Of a stretch of DNA of 64,000 nt, positions 21,421 to 44,500 are shown piece after piece. The DNA is taken from assembly GCF_050624435.1 (NCBI RefSeq), contig NC_134535.1, positions 124,049,731 through 124,113,730 of the forward strand. Reading direction: 5' to 3'. The DNA comes from Tenrec ecaudatus. Lineage: Eukaryota; Chordata; Mammalia; Afrosoricida; Tenrecidae. The position numbers and the translations under genes were made by a program. Positions within the stretch are counted from its first letter, which is position 1, and each line of letters starts with the position of its first letter. The notes below the pieces were generated by a model. It made no database searches and was not told where the DNA came from. It saw nothing but the letters and a program-made list of their open reading frames with translations.

Positions 21421-22289
21421 CCAGACTGCCCATCTGGTGAGTTAGAATTGTGATCTTTCTAGTTAGCAGCTAGGTTGAAAGTTGGAATTAAAAGATAAAT
21501 GGAATCTTACAGACACTGACGTTTCCTTGTATGTGTGCAAGTGCCCGCAAGCACTCATATGTAGCGGAATTTTAAGTGGGAAAGAAAAATAATTTATAAT
21601 GGCTCCATTTTCATCCTACCTTTTTGAACTAGCAAGCAAATGAAAGACATTTCAGCTTAGCTTGTTTAGCCCTTATCACTTCCCAATTCTATGCATTGCT
21701 TTGTTCTATTTTGGTAAGAGAAATGATCAACTGTGAACAGATAAGGAACTGGCTCTCAAGCCTGATCTAAGATCACGGTCTTCTGAGTGATCGTCCCAGT
21801 GGAAAACTACTCCTGAGGGGAAAAATTCTTGAGGGCCTAAAGTGTTGAAATTTTGAATTAGAGCATAAGAAAGTGAACAACTTGGCGCCCAGTCTATCTA
21901 ATGAAAGACAATTCACATTTCTCTTTAGTGAACAGCTGGCCAGGCTGTGTGTTGAGCAATGGTGAAACTTAAGATGGAAGTTACAGGTAAAAGTTGTGTA
22001 TTCTACCTCCTGCTCGACTGTGGGAAGAATCAGTTCCCCTCTCCTGTGTCAGAAAGAAAGCAGAGCTTTGGCTGCCACTCTTATCTACAAGGAATCACTG
22101 CAAGAGGGATTATTTATTTATCTCTAAACTTGTCAGCACCCATTCTAGTCTGCCTATTTCAAGTTGAATCAGTGGGGAAAGCTTATAGGGCTTTAAAGTG
22201 TATCCAAACCAAAGTTCAGATGTGTGGTCTGGAAGCCTTTACTAAGTGAGAAAAATTCAGAAGAATTGTGTCTTGGTCACGGGGAAATT

Positions 22290-22850
22290 AGTGAGAAAAG
22301 TCCGTGCGGCGTTAGGCCCCAAGGGTGCAAGCAAAACTGAAGGTTGGTGTTTGAAACCCACCAGGTGATGCCGAGGAAGAAAAGCCGGTGACCCCTTGCC
22401 GTAAAGATTACAACCCAAAAGACCCAGGCTCTGCGACACACAGGGCTCCCACGGTTTGATAATGATTTAGCCATAACACAACACGCTTTACTTGCTTTTT
22501 AATAATGGCCTAAGGGATCATCAAAGGATATCAGATTGAAGTTGGTTAAATTAGTATACTCTGGTTATAAATTAGAAAAAAGAAAATGAGTATGAAAAAT
22601 GGGGAGCCTTTTGTTTTCGTTCCTAGAATAATACAAGCCAACAAATGTTTTCTAGAAACCAAACCAAACTCACTGCCATCGTCTTGATGCTGCTTTCTGG
22701 CACCCAGTGTAGGATAGGGTACAGCTGCCCCTGTGGCTTCTTTACAGGAGTCGAGAGCCTCATCTTCCCCCCATGGAGCAGCTGGTGGTTTCAAACTGCT
22801 GACCTTACCTTGTAGCGGCCGCAACCAAGACACCACAAGGACTCTTAGAA
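22290..22850. repeat. Two AfroSINE-type SINEs, M6PR intron 1
   Basis: A copy at about 22290-22450 shows 'gtgtttgaaacccaccagg' and 'ccgtaaagattacaaccc' on the plus strand. A second at 22660-22850 is inverted ('accaaactcactgccatcg', 'gcagctggtggtttcaaac'). Confidence 0.75.
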
Positions 22851-23580
22851 GTGTACTGGAGTTATTAAACAATGAAGTGGCTAGTGATTCCCAAGGGTGG
22901 TTGGCAATTTGGAGCCTAGAAAAGACAGCTGTATTTAGTGGATAGACATCTGGGTGTGACTTGTTACGCTTGAAAAGGTTAGTTTAGCAGACGTCAGACC
23001 ACTCAATTTTGACCTAGTGAATATATTGCATGTATTCCCTATAATTTATAGAATGAAGTTTTCACAAAAGTGAGACATGAAAGAGATAAATGCCAAATTT
23101 TAAGTACTGTGTTTTCCCTCTTCAGCATTTTTATGATTGAGAAAACCAAAGACTCTTGGGCGGCCCTGAATATGAATGTATGAAGGCAGGGTCCAAAGTA
23201 TTTGAGTGCCTTTCTTTAGTGTATGTCTTTCTTTGTAACTTTCAACTGAAGCTTTTCACGTGTTGTTTGTAAGTTGTTGTCAGAGTGTTTTTTTAAGGGT
23301 TTGAGGTTTATGAATGTGAACTGAGAGTTATAACTATTCTAACATAGATCACCTTTGAATAATAAAATGCATAGTCTAACGTTTCCCCAAACAGTCATGG
23401 GACAAAGATGTCTCTGTTCAGGCTATCCTAATTCATTGACTCTGTTATGCTTCCCCTTTCTCTCATCTCATCCCCAATAGTTTGTTGTGAAGGACCCACT
23501 GGTAAATTAGACTGAAAGTTATATGAGTTTCTGCATAATGCACTTAGATATTAAAATGGACTACTTGTAAAAAGAACAAA

Positions 23581-23800
23581 GGTGTGTGTGTGTGTGTACA
23601 CACTTACAAACATACTACTACTTGATGCCAGGAGCCCATGGTAGCTCTGTAGGCTAGGCATCGGGCTGCTAACTGCAAGTGTGGCGGTTCAAACCCACCA
23701 GCGACTCCCCTGTCGGCCCTGTAAAGATTGACATGGTCCAAGCCCTGAGATAGGGTCCCTGGGGGGTAAAATGGACTCAAAGGCACCATGTTTGACGTCT
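23581..23800 (+). repeat. (TG)n tract and AfroSINE-type SINE, M6PR intron 1
   Basis: A short (TG)8 tract near 23583-23598 is followed by a plus-strand SINE (23630-23800) with 'atcgggctgctaactgcaag' and 'ggttcaaacccaccagc'. The SINE ends only about 125 bp before coding exon 2. Confidence 0.8.
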
Positions 23801-23925
23801 GTATCACAGAATCCAAGACTTCCTGCTGAAGGGAAATACCACACATAACTTCAGGCATTCATGTATTTTTATCTCTTTGCTTCTCCCCCATCCCTCCCTT
23901 ACGCAACACATGTGCACCCAAAAGG

Positions 23926-33287
<9,362 letters not shown>

Positions 33288-34407
33288 TTGCACTGTGACT
33301 GTCCAGCCGCCTGTCCCCCACACCAAAGCATTGTCAGCCAGATTTCTCAAGTGTCTCTTCTCGTCCCTTATCAAGCCCCATACTGCTCTTGCTTTTTGGT
33401 TTGCTTTATTTTCTCCCCCTCTTCCTTTTCCTGTTTTCTTATAAAGGTACATTTGTAGGGTAGAGATAATGGAGCCAATATCAGAGGCTACGGAACTCTC
33501 TTGGTATCAGTAGGTACAAGTATAGAATAGTGATAATAGGTAAAAGGGTATGGCATTTCCTGGGCCTGTTAAAAATTTTTTTTTCATCACATTTTTGAGA
33601 CACTGGATTTTTCTTAAGGCAAACATAGAACTTTGCTTCTGCGCTGTTACTCCTGCGTTCCATGAGAATCTGGATTTCTTGCCTCTTGGAACTACTTAGC
33701 AGTGATGACTTGGTTGCAGTCCAAGTTCTAAAGCACTGCTATTAGGGCTGAACCTGAGGGAAGGCCTACACTTGCCTCTCCCGTTGTGATTAGGACAGGG
33801 AAAATGTGAACATTCTCAACTACAGGTTGCCATGGCGTGACTTGATAGCTTGAATTGGATCCTGGATTGTAGTCTTGACCGGTTACATACAGCCAAAATG
33901 CCTAATACAGAAATCCAGTCCTCTGGAAAGGGAACTGAAACTGACCTCGTTACATGCCTTTCGGGGTTTAGAAAGGGAAAATGGTCGGCCTGGTATTGGG
34001 ATCTCCTTTGCAGTAAGAACTGGCAAAGCTTTTCTTTCCTAAAAAGTTTACCTCTGCCAGTACTTCTAAACTGAAGTTGCACTTTCTTCCCAGGCATGTC
34101 GTTTTGACTTTTTTTCTAATTAGTGGACAAGGGAATGGAAGTTCAGGGACATACCTAGGATGTCTGCTGGCGCAGGGAGGTGGTGTTGCCCACAACCATG
34201 GTGGTGGTTTTCAATGAGGCTGCTTTCTCTAATAGTAAACGCCACTGAAGAGTGCAGGGATGACTTAGCCAGCAGGGGGCCTCTTCTCTAGGCTTTAGAG
34301 AAGAAATTGAAGTTTTTTCATCTTTGGACTTTAAGTGCCGTATAGGAATGAGGTGAATTTTGTTTTTTAACCAAAAAAAGCGGGGAAAAATGTTATAAAA
34401 GCAACAC

Positions 34408-34413
34408 TTTATT
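34408..34413 (-). terminator. PHC1: PHC1 poly(A) signal
   Basis: TTTATT on the plus strand gives AATAAA for the minus-strand gene, about 980 bases past its stop codon. It is the only canonical hexamer that I found in that interval. Confidence 0.65.
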
Positions 34414-34489
34414 GTTTGCATCCCTCCCTCACACCATGGTGTTTTAAAATGAAAAAGCCTACACTTTTGTATTAAAAAAACCCCGTTAA

Positions 34490-34495
34490 AATAAA
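34490..34495 (+). terminator. M6PR: M6PR poly(A) signal
   Basis: Canonical AATAAA, followed after a few bases by an A-run and a GT-bearing downstream stretch ('cgttgg', 'tttgtgtg'). Confidence 0.75.
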
Positions 34496-35394
34496 ATGAA
34501 AAAAAAAAAACGTTGGCCTAGTCATTTGTGTGAAGTGAAAAGCAGTCAGGGATGGCAATCGAGTAAGACCACTGAGGCTGATTTTCAATCCTTTTACTGA
34601 GGAGGAAAAAAATAATTAGTATTTTTGTTGTACACGGAATAGCGCCTAAAGCAGATACTTATATGTCTTGCCTTAGTCGCACGCACTCCTGTTTTATAAA
34701 GCTATAGGACAGAGCAGAGGGGAGCTGGGGATGCAGAAAGAATGACAACGGCCACAGATGGCGGTTAAACACTTTAGTCCCTGCAGCAAATCAGAAAGAT
34801 GCCAGCCAAGTGACTGGCTGGTGACCCTGCTACAGATGCAGGTGAAAAGGTTTGATTCTAAGGGAGTGAGTAAAAGTGACACGCACTCTGGGCCACAGGT
34901 ACAGTGGGACAGTTGAAAGGGAAGAGGGGTGGGGTATGGCCCATTCTGCTACTTGTTGTCACACAAGCTAGAAAACCCTACCCCTCTCTCCTGAGGGCAA
35001 ACCTATATCCCACCCATTTCCTTTGCTTACCAATATCATATATTCCCCCCGAAAAGAACTGCGGTCCTGGCTAGATGCTCCACTCCAGGATAAGGCTGAG
35101 CAGCCCTGGCACTAGACTGCCATGTTTATAAAGATAGAAGGAGAGTCAGTGGGGATGATGAGAACTGAAGTCTTTAAAATAAAGTAGAACCCAGAGAAAA
35201 TTCAAAAGCTGCTGACACACATGTAGCACCAGCAACCAGTCCTTGCACTTGTCTCCCCTGTCCCAACAACCCCCTCTGGGGAAGGGCTACAGAACTGGGA
35301 CAGCTCTTTCCTGGCAGTCTCTTGCTGGTCCCAGGGTGTATGACCCAGGCAGTAAGGAGTGTCCGTCTGAGGCTGGTTTGTGCAGGAGGGCACA

Positions 35395-35549
35395 TTAGGT
35401 GTCCTTGAGGACGTTGATCTTGGCGCAGATCTTGAGGGCAGGGCCCAGTTTGATGTTCATGGCACTCATAAGGTGTTCTTCTTTCAGTAATAAAAGAGCC
35501 TGTCCATCAATCTCCTGGGAGCGAAATTCTTCTGCAATCTCTTGGCAGC
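35395..35549 (-). CDS. PHC1: PHC1 exon 15 (SAM domain, stop)
   Basis: 155 bp coding, residues 946-996. Completes the SAM domain (CQEIAEEFRSQEIDGQALLL ... KINVLKDT) and ends TAA at 35395-35397. Acceptor TTTTAG. The 3' UTR continues to about 34390. Confidence 0.97.
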
Positions 35550-38500
35550 CTAAAAGGAAATGGTGGGCATGTCAGAAACTGCATGGAGAGAGGTGAAGGG
35601 GGAAATAAACTTGCCTAGTCATCAACGGTTAGCCCCAAAGTAGAACTGACTTTCTCTAAAGTCAGTTGTAGAAAAGGGGGGGGGGGGGGGGGAAGAGAAG
35701 CAAAATGAATTTAGGCAACTAGATATCCAAGAGGGGAAAAAAAAACAAAGTCAAGATAAAACTAAGTCTAGGTCAACCACTACACACAGCCTGGAAGGAA
35801 GAGCACGCTTTTGTTACCATGGCAATATCCAAGTAAAGAGCTTTGTGAGTTTCACTTAAGAGACCAAGATTACAACAAACAGCAGGACATGATTGTTCTT
35901 TTCTGGAGAAAGCTATCCTTTCGTAAGAATAGCTTACCAACAACCTGCCTTAAGAGAAAAGGCCTAAACAGCTCCTTTAAAGGGTCTCCATTGACAAAGT
36001 GCTCTTTTATATCCATGTTCGGCATAAAAAAATAAATGTTCTCCCCAAGATTTTGGTAAGAATATCATTGCACAATCTGAAAACTGCGGAAGTCCTGGCA
36101 TGGTAGCGAATGATGTCAACCCAGAAAGAAACCAGGAAATAAAGCAGTGGGCAAATAACTTGAATACATGCTGTGTACTATCATACAAGTCATGCACTTC
36201 AAAATAACCTGTTCCCTGATAATGGCCCACATGGAATGGCCTAAGGAAAACACATCACTACGCATCAGCATGTCCTGGGTTCTGTTAAAGGCCCCAGTAC
36301 CTTGTAGAGAAGCAATAAACTCATACACCTCCTCGACACTCCAACGACTTGGGTTACTGGACAGGAACACGGGGTTGATGCCATGTAGTTCTGGTGTTGG
36401 CGGAGCTGTGTTGGAATTCCCCAGGTCACGGTCTCCATGCCCAGCTCTCACGGATAAAGGCCCAGGAGATGTTGGAGAGAGTGCTTCATCATAACTCGAA
36501 TTATCTGAACCCCGGCTAGAGTCCTCTTGACCCTGTCAGAAAAAGAGAAAAATAGTGAAGTCGATAACTTAGTGTCTTGAGTCTCACCCTCCCTAAACTG
36601 GTTGGAGTTAACATTGGGCACAGAAGAAAAATTAAACTTAGCATTGCCTTTAAGTATAGTGATTTTTTTATTCTTCCCTTATCTATATTACTAACAACTG
36701 GTCTAAATGATCTCTAGGAAAGTATGTATTACGGGATTAATGGACACGTGAACACCAGTAGTCAGGTCAGGATGCCTTGAAATCTGTTGTAATGCCATCC
36801 AAAGCCTAGAGTTTTAGACACTCCTACTGGGGAAGGGGACTGCTCTGTAGAGGAGGGAGCAGCTCACCCGATGGCGTTTGCCCTGGATCTTGGCACGGGC
36901 GATATCGGAGGAGCTGCGCCGAGGCCCCCGCCGGCGAACTCGAGCATAGTTGGCTTCCTGAAACTCTTTCATTTTTTTCCTCTTCAATCGGAATTGGTGG
37001 CTACAGCTCACATTGTACCTAAAGGAAAAAGTATGTATAGATGCCAAAAGTACCGATACCAAGCCCTGAAATGTGAACTGTTCCCATCAGCTGATCTGGG
37101 GAGGGGGTAATAAAAGCATGTCAGCCGTGAGATGATGCCAGGGAACAAGTGGGACAGTGGATGTAGGGACCAGGCTGAGGCAGAGTGGAGCCTGTAGTAC
37201 CTCTTGGCACATGTCATGGAACAAAACCTCTTGGAGCCTCGGAACTGCTCTGCAGGGGCGTACTTCCCACAGTACTCGCACTTCAGGAGATTTGCCTTCT
37301 TATCTAGTTCTGAAAGACAAGAGCTGCCAAGTCACCATCAGTTTCCGCTATCCCTGGGGCTAGACTACTCATCAGGGACGATTATATATACCTCATAGTT
37401 CTCTCAAAGATCTCCACAACCTAACAATCCCTAGCACAAAGTTCGTCATCTATAAAGAGCAGGTGGAGATTATACATGAAAGAATATTAGCTATGAGTCA
37501 ATACTTAAAGCAAGGGGATTGGAATGCGGGAGTTCATTCATTATTCCCTTTATTTGTCCTTCAAGATCATACAAAGTTTCTACGTTCTCCCACCTTAAAA
37601 CCAGACTATTTCCATTCTGAATTTCTCTTGCCAATTGTAGGCTAATTCAAACTCTCGGATTCCAGACATACTTCATTTTTTAATGGGAAAGAACAAATAT
37701 ACCAAAGCCTAGAAAATTGTCGATCCCTTTCCAACAGAGATTTCCAAAAGCAGCAAAGGAAATAAATAAAAACAGTCTAACTACAGGTTCTGGAACCTAT
37801 AGAATAAGGAGAACAGCATAGTAAGGATACACATGTCTTAGTTTCGATCATTTTCTAAAGAATAAAACCTTAAAGAAAAAAGTTATCTTAGGTTCATATA
37901 CATACTGTTAGAGTACGGTTTCTATGTCTAAATAAAAGGCTTGGTAAACTGGACTGCTAAGTATAAGGTTGGTCCTCAAACCTGCCAGTTGTTCCATGGG
38001 AGAAAGATGAAGCTATCGGCTCCCATAGATTTACAGCCTCAGAATGCGCCAGCAGGGTCGCTGAGTCGGAATGAACTTGTGGCAGTGGTTGGTAGGGAGG
38101 TGGATGAATAAGAAGCTCTTAGCTCTGGTGGGAGTGGTTAAAGTGTGCAGCTGCTAAGAAAGGTTGGCAAATAGAACGAACCCACCAGTTACTTGAACTC
38201 CCCGTTACTCCTCAGAGGGAGAAAGGTGTGACAGGTGCACAGCCTTGGAAACCACATGTAGCAGTTCTACTCTGTCCCACAGTCCATGAACGGATAAACT
38301 TCATAGACATGTATTTTTAATGACCAGCTAGTGTTTTCTACCAAGTCCTCAAACACATATCCAGGAGCCTCCAGCCCCCAAGGGGTTTCTCAGTACTCAC
38401 CTGCAGATGGGCTGTCCCCTCCCAAGGGTCCCCCTGACGGATTCTCATTCGGTTCTGTCGGGAGACCTGTCTGTAGTGGCTTCTCCGACTCCTTCAGCAA

Positions 38501-41500
38501 CGGAGAACATCCCACCTGTCCCACGAAAAGTTTACAATTAGGCTACTTCTTTCCTACCTCCATGAGTTCTTGCCATCATCCTGCCTTTCTTTGCCTGTAT
38601 GTGAATTAATGACCTAGTCTGATAAAGACAGAATCACTGACTTGGCAATTGGCTTTTTCAGACAATCCATTCAGTGGTATCCCTAGGATGGGCGTTAAGA
38701 TGTGCAGTAGTAACCCACGCACACTCCCATGGACCTCCCTCCTCGCTTTATCAGACCACACAGAGTCCTTACTGTTTTAGTATTCATTTTAATCTGATTA
38801 ATGTGGTATAGTTATAAACTGTTAAATAAATGTAATACCCTGAGATTATATGAACACAATATTTTATGTAAAATCTTACGTTAAATTACATTATTAGCAA
38901 TTGAGCAGAAGTGGTTTTTTTTTGTTTTCTTAGCTACAATCCATTATCACAAGTTATTAGTGTAGATTCACAAATAGTAATCATAACATTATAGCTTAAA
39001 ACACCAGAAATTTTACAAAGTTGGCAACTATAAAAACACTAGCAGCAACAAAAACCAGAGCTCATGATTGTAGCACACGCAAATAAAACCACGTGACTGA
39101 ATGTGCCACAGAGCGTCAGAAGACTGAGAAAGCTGATGAACGGTTTCAGCCATGTAGGTCGGCTGATACATGTAAGCGGGGCTTATAAAAACGCTTGTTT
39201 TAATAACTAACCACAGTGATTTTTTTTTTTTAGTAATTTCTGCTTCTACTAAAGCCACTGGACAAGAGGTGCGTGCCTAGCTCCTGGCCCTGGTCTTTTC
39301 CTTGCTAAGGTGCACAGAATGCCCTAGAATGCAAAGGCACTGGGTTCTATTCTTGGTTTCACACAATTCCAACATGACAGCTCTCTTTAAAGAGTCCACC
39401 TTCCTTTTCTTCTCTTTCCAACACTTTTCTCACCACCACACTCCCCTTTCCTCCTTTGTAACGACCCGATGACCGCACAATCAAGCCATTCGCTAAGAAA
39501 CAGCTTTGTGCCTTATGTCCTTAGCACAATTTGAAAAGCCAATCAAACCAAGTTGCACTCTTTATCAGTCCCACTTTATGGCCCTGCCCTCACCGGGAAA
39601 GGTTCTGCTCCTTCCTGGATAACGAAGCCTTCAATGATGTGGGTAAGAATCTGGGGCTTCACAATGGCCTGTGGGGGTTTAGAGTCCCCCATCTGCCTGG
39701 ACACCATGGCAAGTGTAGGAGGTGGTACTGATGGGGCTGGGGTCAAGGTTCCGAGTTCACTGCTTGGGGTATTAGCATTTATACCAGCCAATGGCTCAGC
39801 TTTCTCTGGAAAACAAAGAGATTAAGGAACAGATATGGAGTGGCATGATTGATCCAGGCAGATCTACAAGAACACATCTTTCCCATTGATGACTCACTCA
39901 GGTCTTTTGGGGAGAACAACTCATTTGTCCAATTTCAGACCCTTTACACTGAAGTAGATTTTAGATTTGTGTTTTGGCTCATTCTTAACTGTGTACTCCC
40001 AAGAACATTTTATTTTAGATGTAAGTCACTTACCTCCAAGACTGTTCTTCTCCTCGAGGGCCTTGGGGCTCTCGGCTGCTGGAGATGCCTTAGCAGGAAG
40101 CATTGAAACCAATGTAGAGACATCTTCTCTCTCTTCTTCAGACTCAGCCTTGCGTTTGACAGCCAATGTCTGGGGTTTAGCCTACATAGTTTATCAAAAG
40201 CGGGGAAGAAAAGATATCAGGATTTTTGATGCGAGATAATAAGAGAACATCTCCTTATTCTATAGTCCCGTTTCTCTATATCCTATGGTCATTCCCAAAA
40301 AGTATTATCGCCTACATGAGGCCAAAAGAAAATGTAGTATTATTCAGTCCTGACTCAGAATTCAAGATGCTGGTTTCAGTCAAGAACTGATCTTCTGAGA
40401 GAATATAAAAGCCTTGGTAACATTAAAGATGCTCTTCACGTGGACCACCAAGCAGGGCTGAGATGAGCATGCTACCATGAAAAAAAAACTGATGTTCTAT
40501 AAAAGATTCATTTGATCTAAGCTATTTTGACCTAGCGTTTAGAACAGACTAAAAAGCCTAGAATAATTTCAATAGCAAAGTAAGAATGTGAAAGAGTATG
40601 AGGTTCAGCTATGCACACTAATGTGTTTGTCTCCTCTCACAAAAGTAGAAGGTAAGTGCCAGTATTAATCTCAGTTAATACCCCATTAATACCTATTAAG
40701 GTCTACCTCCACCAAATCTCTTCCTGTCTACTCTCAAGGTGACAAGTGTCTTTGAAACCACCAGCCATCACTCACCGGGAGGTGCACAGACTGCATGTAG
40801 AAGGCAGCAGGAAGCGGAGCTACAACGGGTGAGGAGGTTGTTGCACCGCCCTTTACAGCATGCGCTGTCCCCTGCGTGGGGGCAAGGGTCATCCCAGGGG
40901 CCAATGTGGGAGAGCACTCCTGCAGCGCACCAGGAGCCTGGGATGAAGGTGATGAGGCAGCCAGATGGGCCTGACCAGCTGACTGCACTGTCCCTGGCAT
41001 TCCCCGCGAAGTGGGCACAGCAGCTGCCAGCTGTGCCAATCCCAATGCCTGTGCCTGGGCTGTACCTGGCTGCCGGGTACCTACAACTTGCACCGGGATG
41101 TGAGGTGGTGGTTGATGGGTAGCAGACATCTTAGCAGCCCCTAATTGAGGAGGCTTGATCGGTGCTACAGGGGGTTTGGATTGGATGGGGATGGGTGGCT
41201 TGGGAGTTGGGTCAGGTGGGAGGGACAGAGGTGAAGACTGCAGCATGGGCTGAACAACCAGGGTCTGGGCTTGCTGCTGGGCCTGGGGGGGTGGGACCTG
41301 CTGAGTGGGTGGGACCTGTGGTGGCTGAGGGGCAGTGAGGGTGGTGGCTTGCTGCTGCTGCTGCTGCTGCTGCTGGGCCAGCTGGAGGTGGGTGGCTGTG
41401 TGGAGAAGCTGGGACTGCCGGTGCTGGAACTGCTGCTGGTGGTGGATAGCAATCTGCTGCTGGATCACCACCTGCTTCTGCTGCAGGTGGATCTGCTGCT

Positions 41501-44500
41501 GTTGCTGGATCAGCGAATGGGGCTGGATCTGGGTGTAGGTGGCTACAGGCACAGGCCCACAAAACAGAGAACAGAAAGTAACACTACAAAATGTAAAATA
41601 AATCATCTTTCCCGATTCTAACTAGTTTCAGACTCAGTGAACAGAAATCTAGCCTGGGAGGGGAACTCAGATCCCCTCATCCTTATTCCTCCTTTTGAAG
41701 CTGACCGGCCCAGCTCTTCTAGCCTTCAGGGCCTCAAAACAAAGGTGGTCCTTGGCTCAACCACTTGGCAAGCCTTGCACTTAGGCTTTTATTTTCCTGA
41801 TAAACGTGAATCTCCTATCTTAGTTACTCTGTCCTCAGCAAAGGAGAAGGGCTCCATGCAGATCGGGAAAGTTTCAAGGCTCTATCCGCAGCACCTTCTC
41901 GAGAGCAAGGGGAGGCAATTCCATCCATCAGAATGCGGAGGATGAATGGGTACTGGGAATAAGGAGAAGGCAAGACAACTTGTAAGGTGCCTGCTATCTT
42001 GTGCAAGCAGACAAAAACCAATCTGCTATCTGTCCTCTGCTTTGGCTACACTTCTGGATTTTTCTCTACTACTCCAGTGCTGAGAGAAGCTAGGAAGAAT
42101 GGAGATAAATAAAAAGGGCTCTAGAGATTTCGGACAACTCACCTGAGCTAATAAGAGTCTGGCTGGGAGCAGGTGTTGCTGTCCGTGTCAGGTTCATGCC
42201 CACGTTCTGACCACTCCCTTCTGTTTCTGCCTTCTTGGCTGCTGCACTTTCTGCCTCTGTCTGGCTGCCCTGGCTCACAGTCACTGTTTGGGCTGTAGGC
42301 AAGGGCTGTACCACGCCTGTGCCTTTTCTGGGACAGTTTCCACCACCCATTCCTGAAGAAGGCAACTGACCCAAGCCCCCAGGGGCCTGGCTACCTCCAC
42401 CTGAACCCATGGATCCTGGGATGCTATTCCCACTGCCTCCACCAGCTTGACTAAGGTTGAGAGACTGGCCGGTGGCTCCAGAGGAAGCCTGAGCCACAGC
42501 GAGGGCCTGGCTGGAAGCCTGGGAAAGGCTAGAGGTAGGAGAGGCTCCAGGAGGAATGGCCTTCTGAGTTGAGCCTTGTATTTGGGTTCCTTGGGCTGAG
42601 GCCTGTTGGTTCCTCACTGCCAAGTTCTGCACCTGGAAGTTAAGAAAAACATCGTTTTTTAAATTTCTTTTTTAAAAACCACATAGTTTGGAAAAAGGGG
42701 GCAGAAAACATTAAAGTCCAAGACTTCCGTGTAACAAAGACAGCTATTCAGTCATTCCACAGCCCATCTCGACTCATGCCACTACCTTGTACAATGCACG
42801 TTGTTAAAGGCCTACCGGTCTCCCAGGGAAGGACTTGGGATTTTTCTCAGTTTCCTTCATTCACTATCAAATATTTCACTAAACTTGGTCATTTGTTTCT
42901 TCAAAACGTCCCTTGGAGGCACAGTCAATGAATGGAAGCCTCTTGGACATGACCAAGCACCTCACAGAACAAAGTTCCTAGGCTCAGGAACAGGGACTCT
43001 GTGAACTGCTACGTGAACTGGCACGATATAGTTGACAAACACAATGAAATGGTGTGGGGCAGCCTGCTTGGGTGAGTAGCAACCGGAGTCTTAGAAGCTT
43101 GGGGCAGCATCTAAGACACAACTGTTGGTCGCTTCCTGCCTAGAGCCAAGAAGAGTGAAGAAATCACAACTTGGGAGAACTAAGGGACCACATGAACCAG
43201 AGCCTGCGTGACCCCGGCCAGACAGTGCCCTCCTGCCACACCGGGCCTCTCTGGCTGGGTCACAACCGAGTCCAGAACAGGCCGGGAGAACACGAAGAAC
43301 AAAAAATCAAATTCTGAAAAAAAAGACCAGACTTAATAGTCTGACAGAGACTGGAAGAAGCTCACAGACTCTGGTCCTAAGACTAACTCTTCCAACCTGG
43401 AACTGAAGTCATTCCTAGTCATAATAACTAAACAAAAGATAAAATGAATAATTCAGAACATGTTTCCTTAGAACAATCAGTTACACAGATCAGTAGAACA
43501 ACATTTTCCCCAAAGCAAGTTCAGAGGAAAGAAAATAGGGGGAAACGCAGGGAGGAAATGGAAGAACACAGCCTGGACATGTGATCAAGGTCATGGCTCA
43601 CTTTATATCCCAACACAGAGCTGGGAAACCATTGGCTCAGTCATTTTACCCAAAGCACAATCCCTGCACTACCACCCCCAATGACCCCTTAGATGTTTAC
43701 CCTTTCCTCTCCATTCAGTCCACATCCACCAAACACCGAGAGAATGCCTCCCATGCTTCAAGTACTGTGCTGGATAGATACCAGGAGTGCAGGAATGAAC
43801 TACATAGTCCTGCCTCTTAGTAAGTACATTTTAGTAGAGGAGGAAGACCCCCAACCTTGCTGAAAATCACTAGTTACACTACGATAAGTATGCACTAAAT
43901 GAAGAAAGTGCTGTGGAAGTACAGGGGGGAAAGATCAAAGTAGGGAGATCAGCTAAGGTATCCCAGAAGAGGGGGGGTTTCAGCTGAGGCACAGCTGAAG
44001 TCAGTGAAGGTGGGGCCCTGAGGACACAGCTAAGAGCATGTCAAGGCCATGGAGCCAGGAGAAAGCAAAACACTCTTGGAGACTCACCAGCTCAGTGTTT
44101 AGGGGGTAAGTTTCTGGGAATGGCAAGACATAAAGCTAGGAAGCTGGGCTGACGACAGGGAGCTATAAAGGTGCCAGATCACGGACAACCTAGCGTATTA
44201 AAATAAGGAGAGATTGAACAGATTGAACATTAATTTGGAAAAAATTCAGATTCATTGCTGTATTCTCAACATTTGACCCAGTTCCTGGTACACAGTTAAG
44301 GATCCCCTTACATAGTGCAGGTAGAAGTGTAAATCAGTACCACCGCTTTGGAAAAAGATGACATATCCTAAAGGTGTTGGCTACTCACACACCTTATAAG
44401 CCAGGAATCAAGAAAAATGTTTGCCCACATTCAACTGGAGGCCTGTATAACCATTTACGACAGCTCTATGGACGATAACAAAGTCTAGAAATAATCCAAA

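Larger units (their letters stand above)
33288..34510 (+). other. M6PR: M6PR 3' UTR
   Basis: Runs from the stop codon to about 15 bases past the poly(A) signal AATAAA at 34490-34495, about 1.2 kb, in line with the long 3' UTR of the human gene. It overlaps the predicted PHC1 3' end on the other strand. Confidence 0.75.
34390..35394 (-). other. PHC1: PHC1 3' UTR
   Basis: Predicted from the stop codon (35395-35397) to just beyond the AATAAA at 34408-34413, about 1.0 kb. The final 100 bases or so are antisense to the end of the M6PR 3' UTR. Confidence 0.65.

Noticed and set aside
41271-41621. Leu/Gly-rich plus-strand frame opposite PHC1 exon 8
   Set aside because: It is the complement of the Gln/Pro-coding CAG-rich exon, a shadow of the real coding strand.
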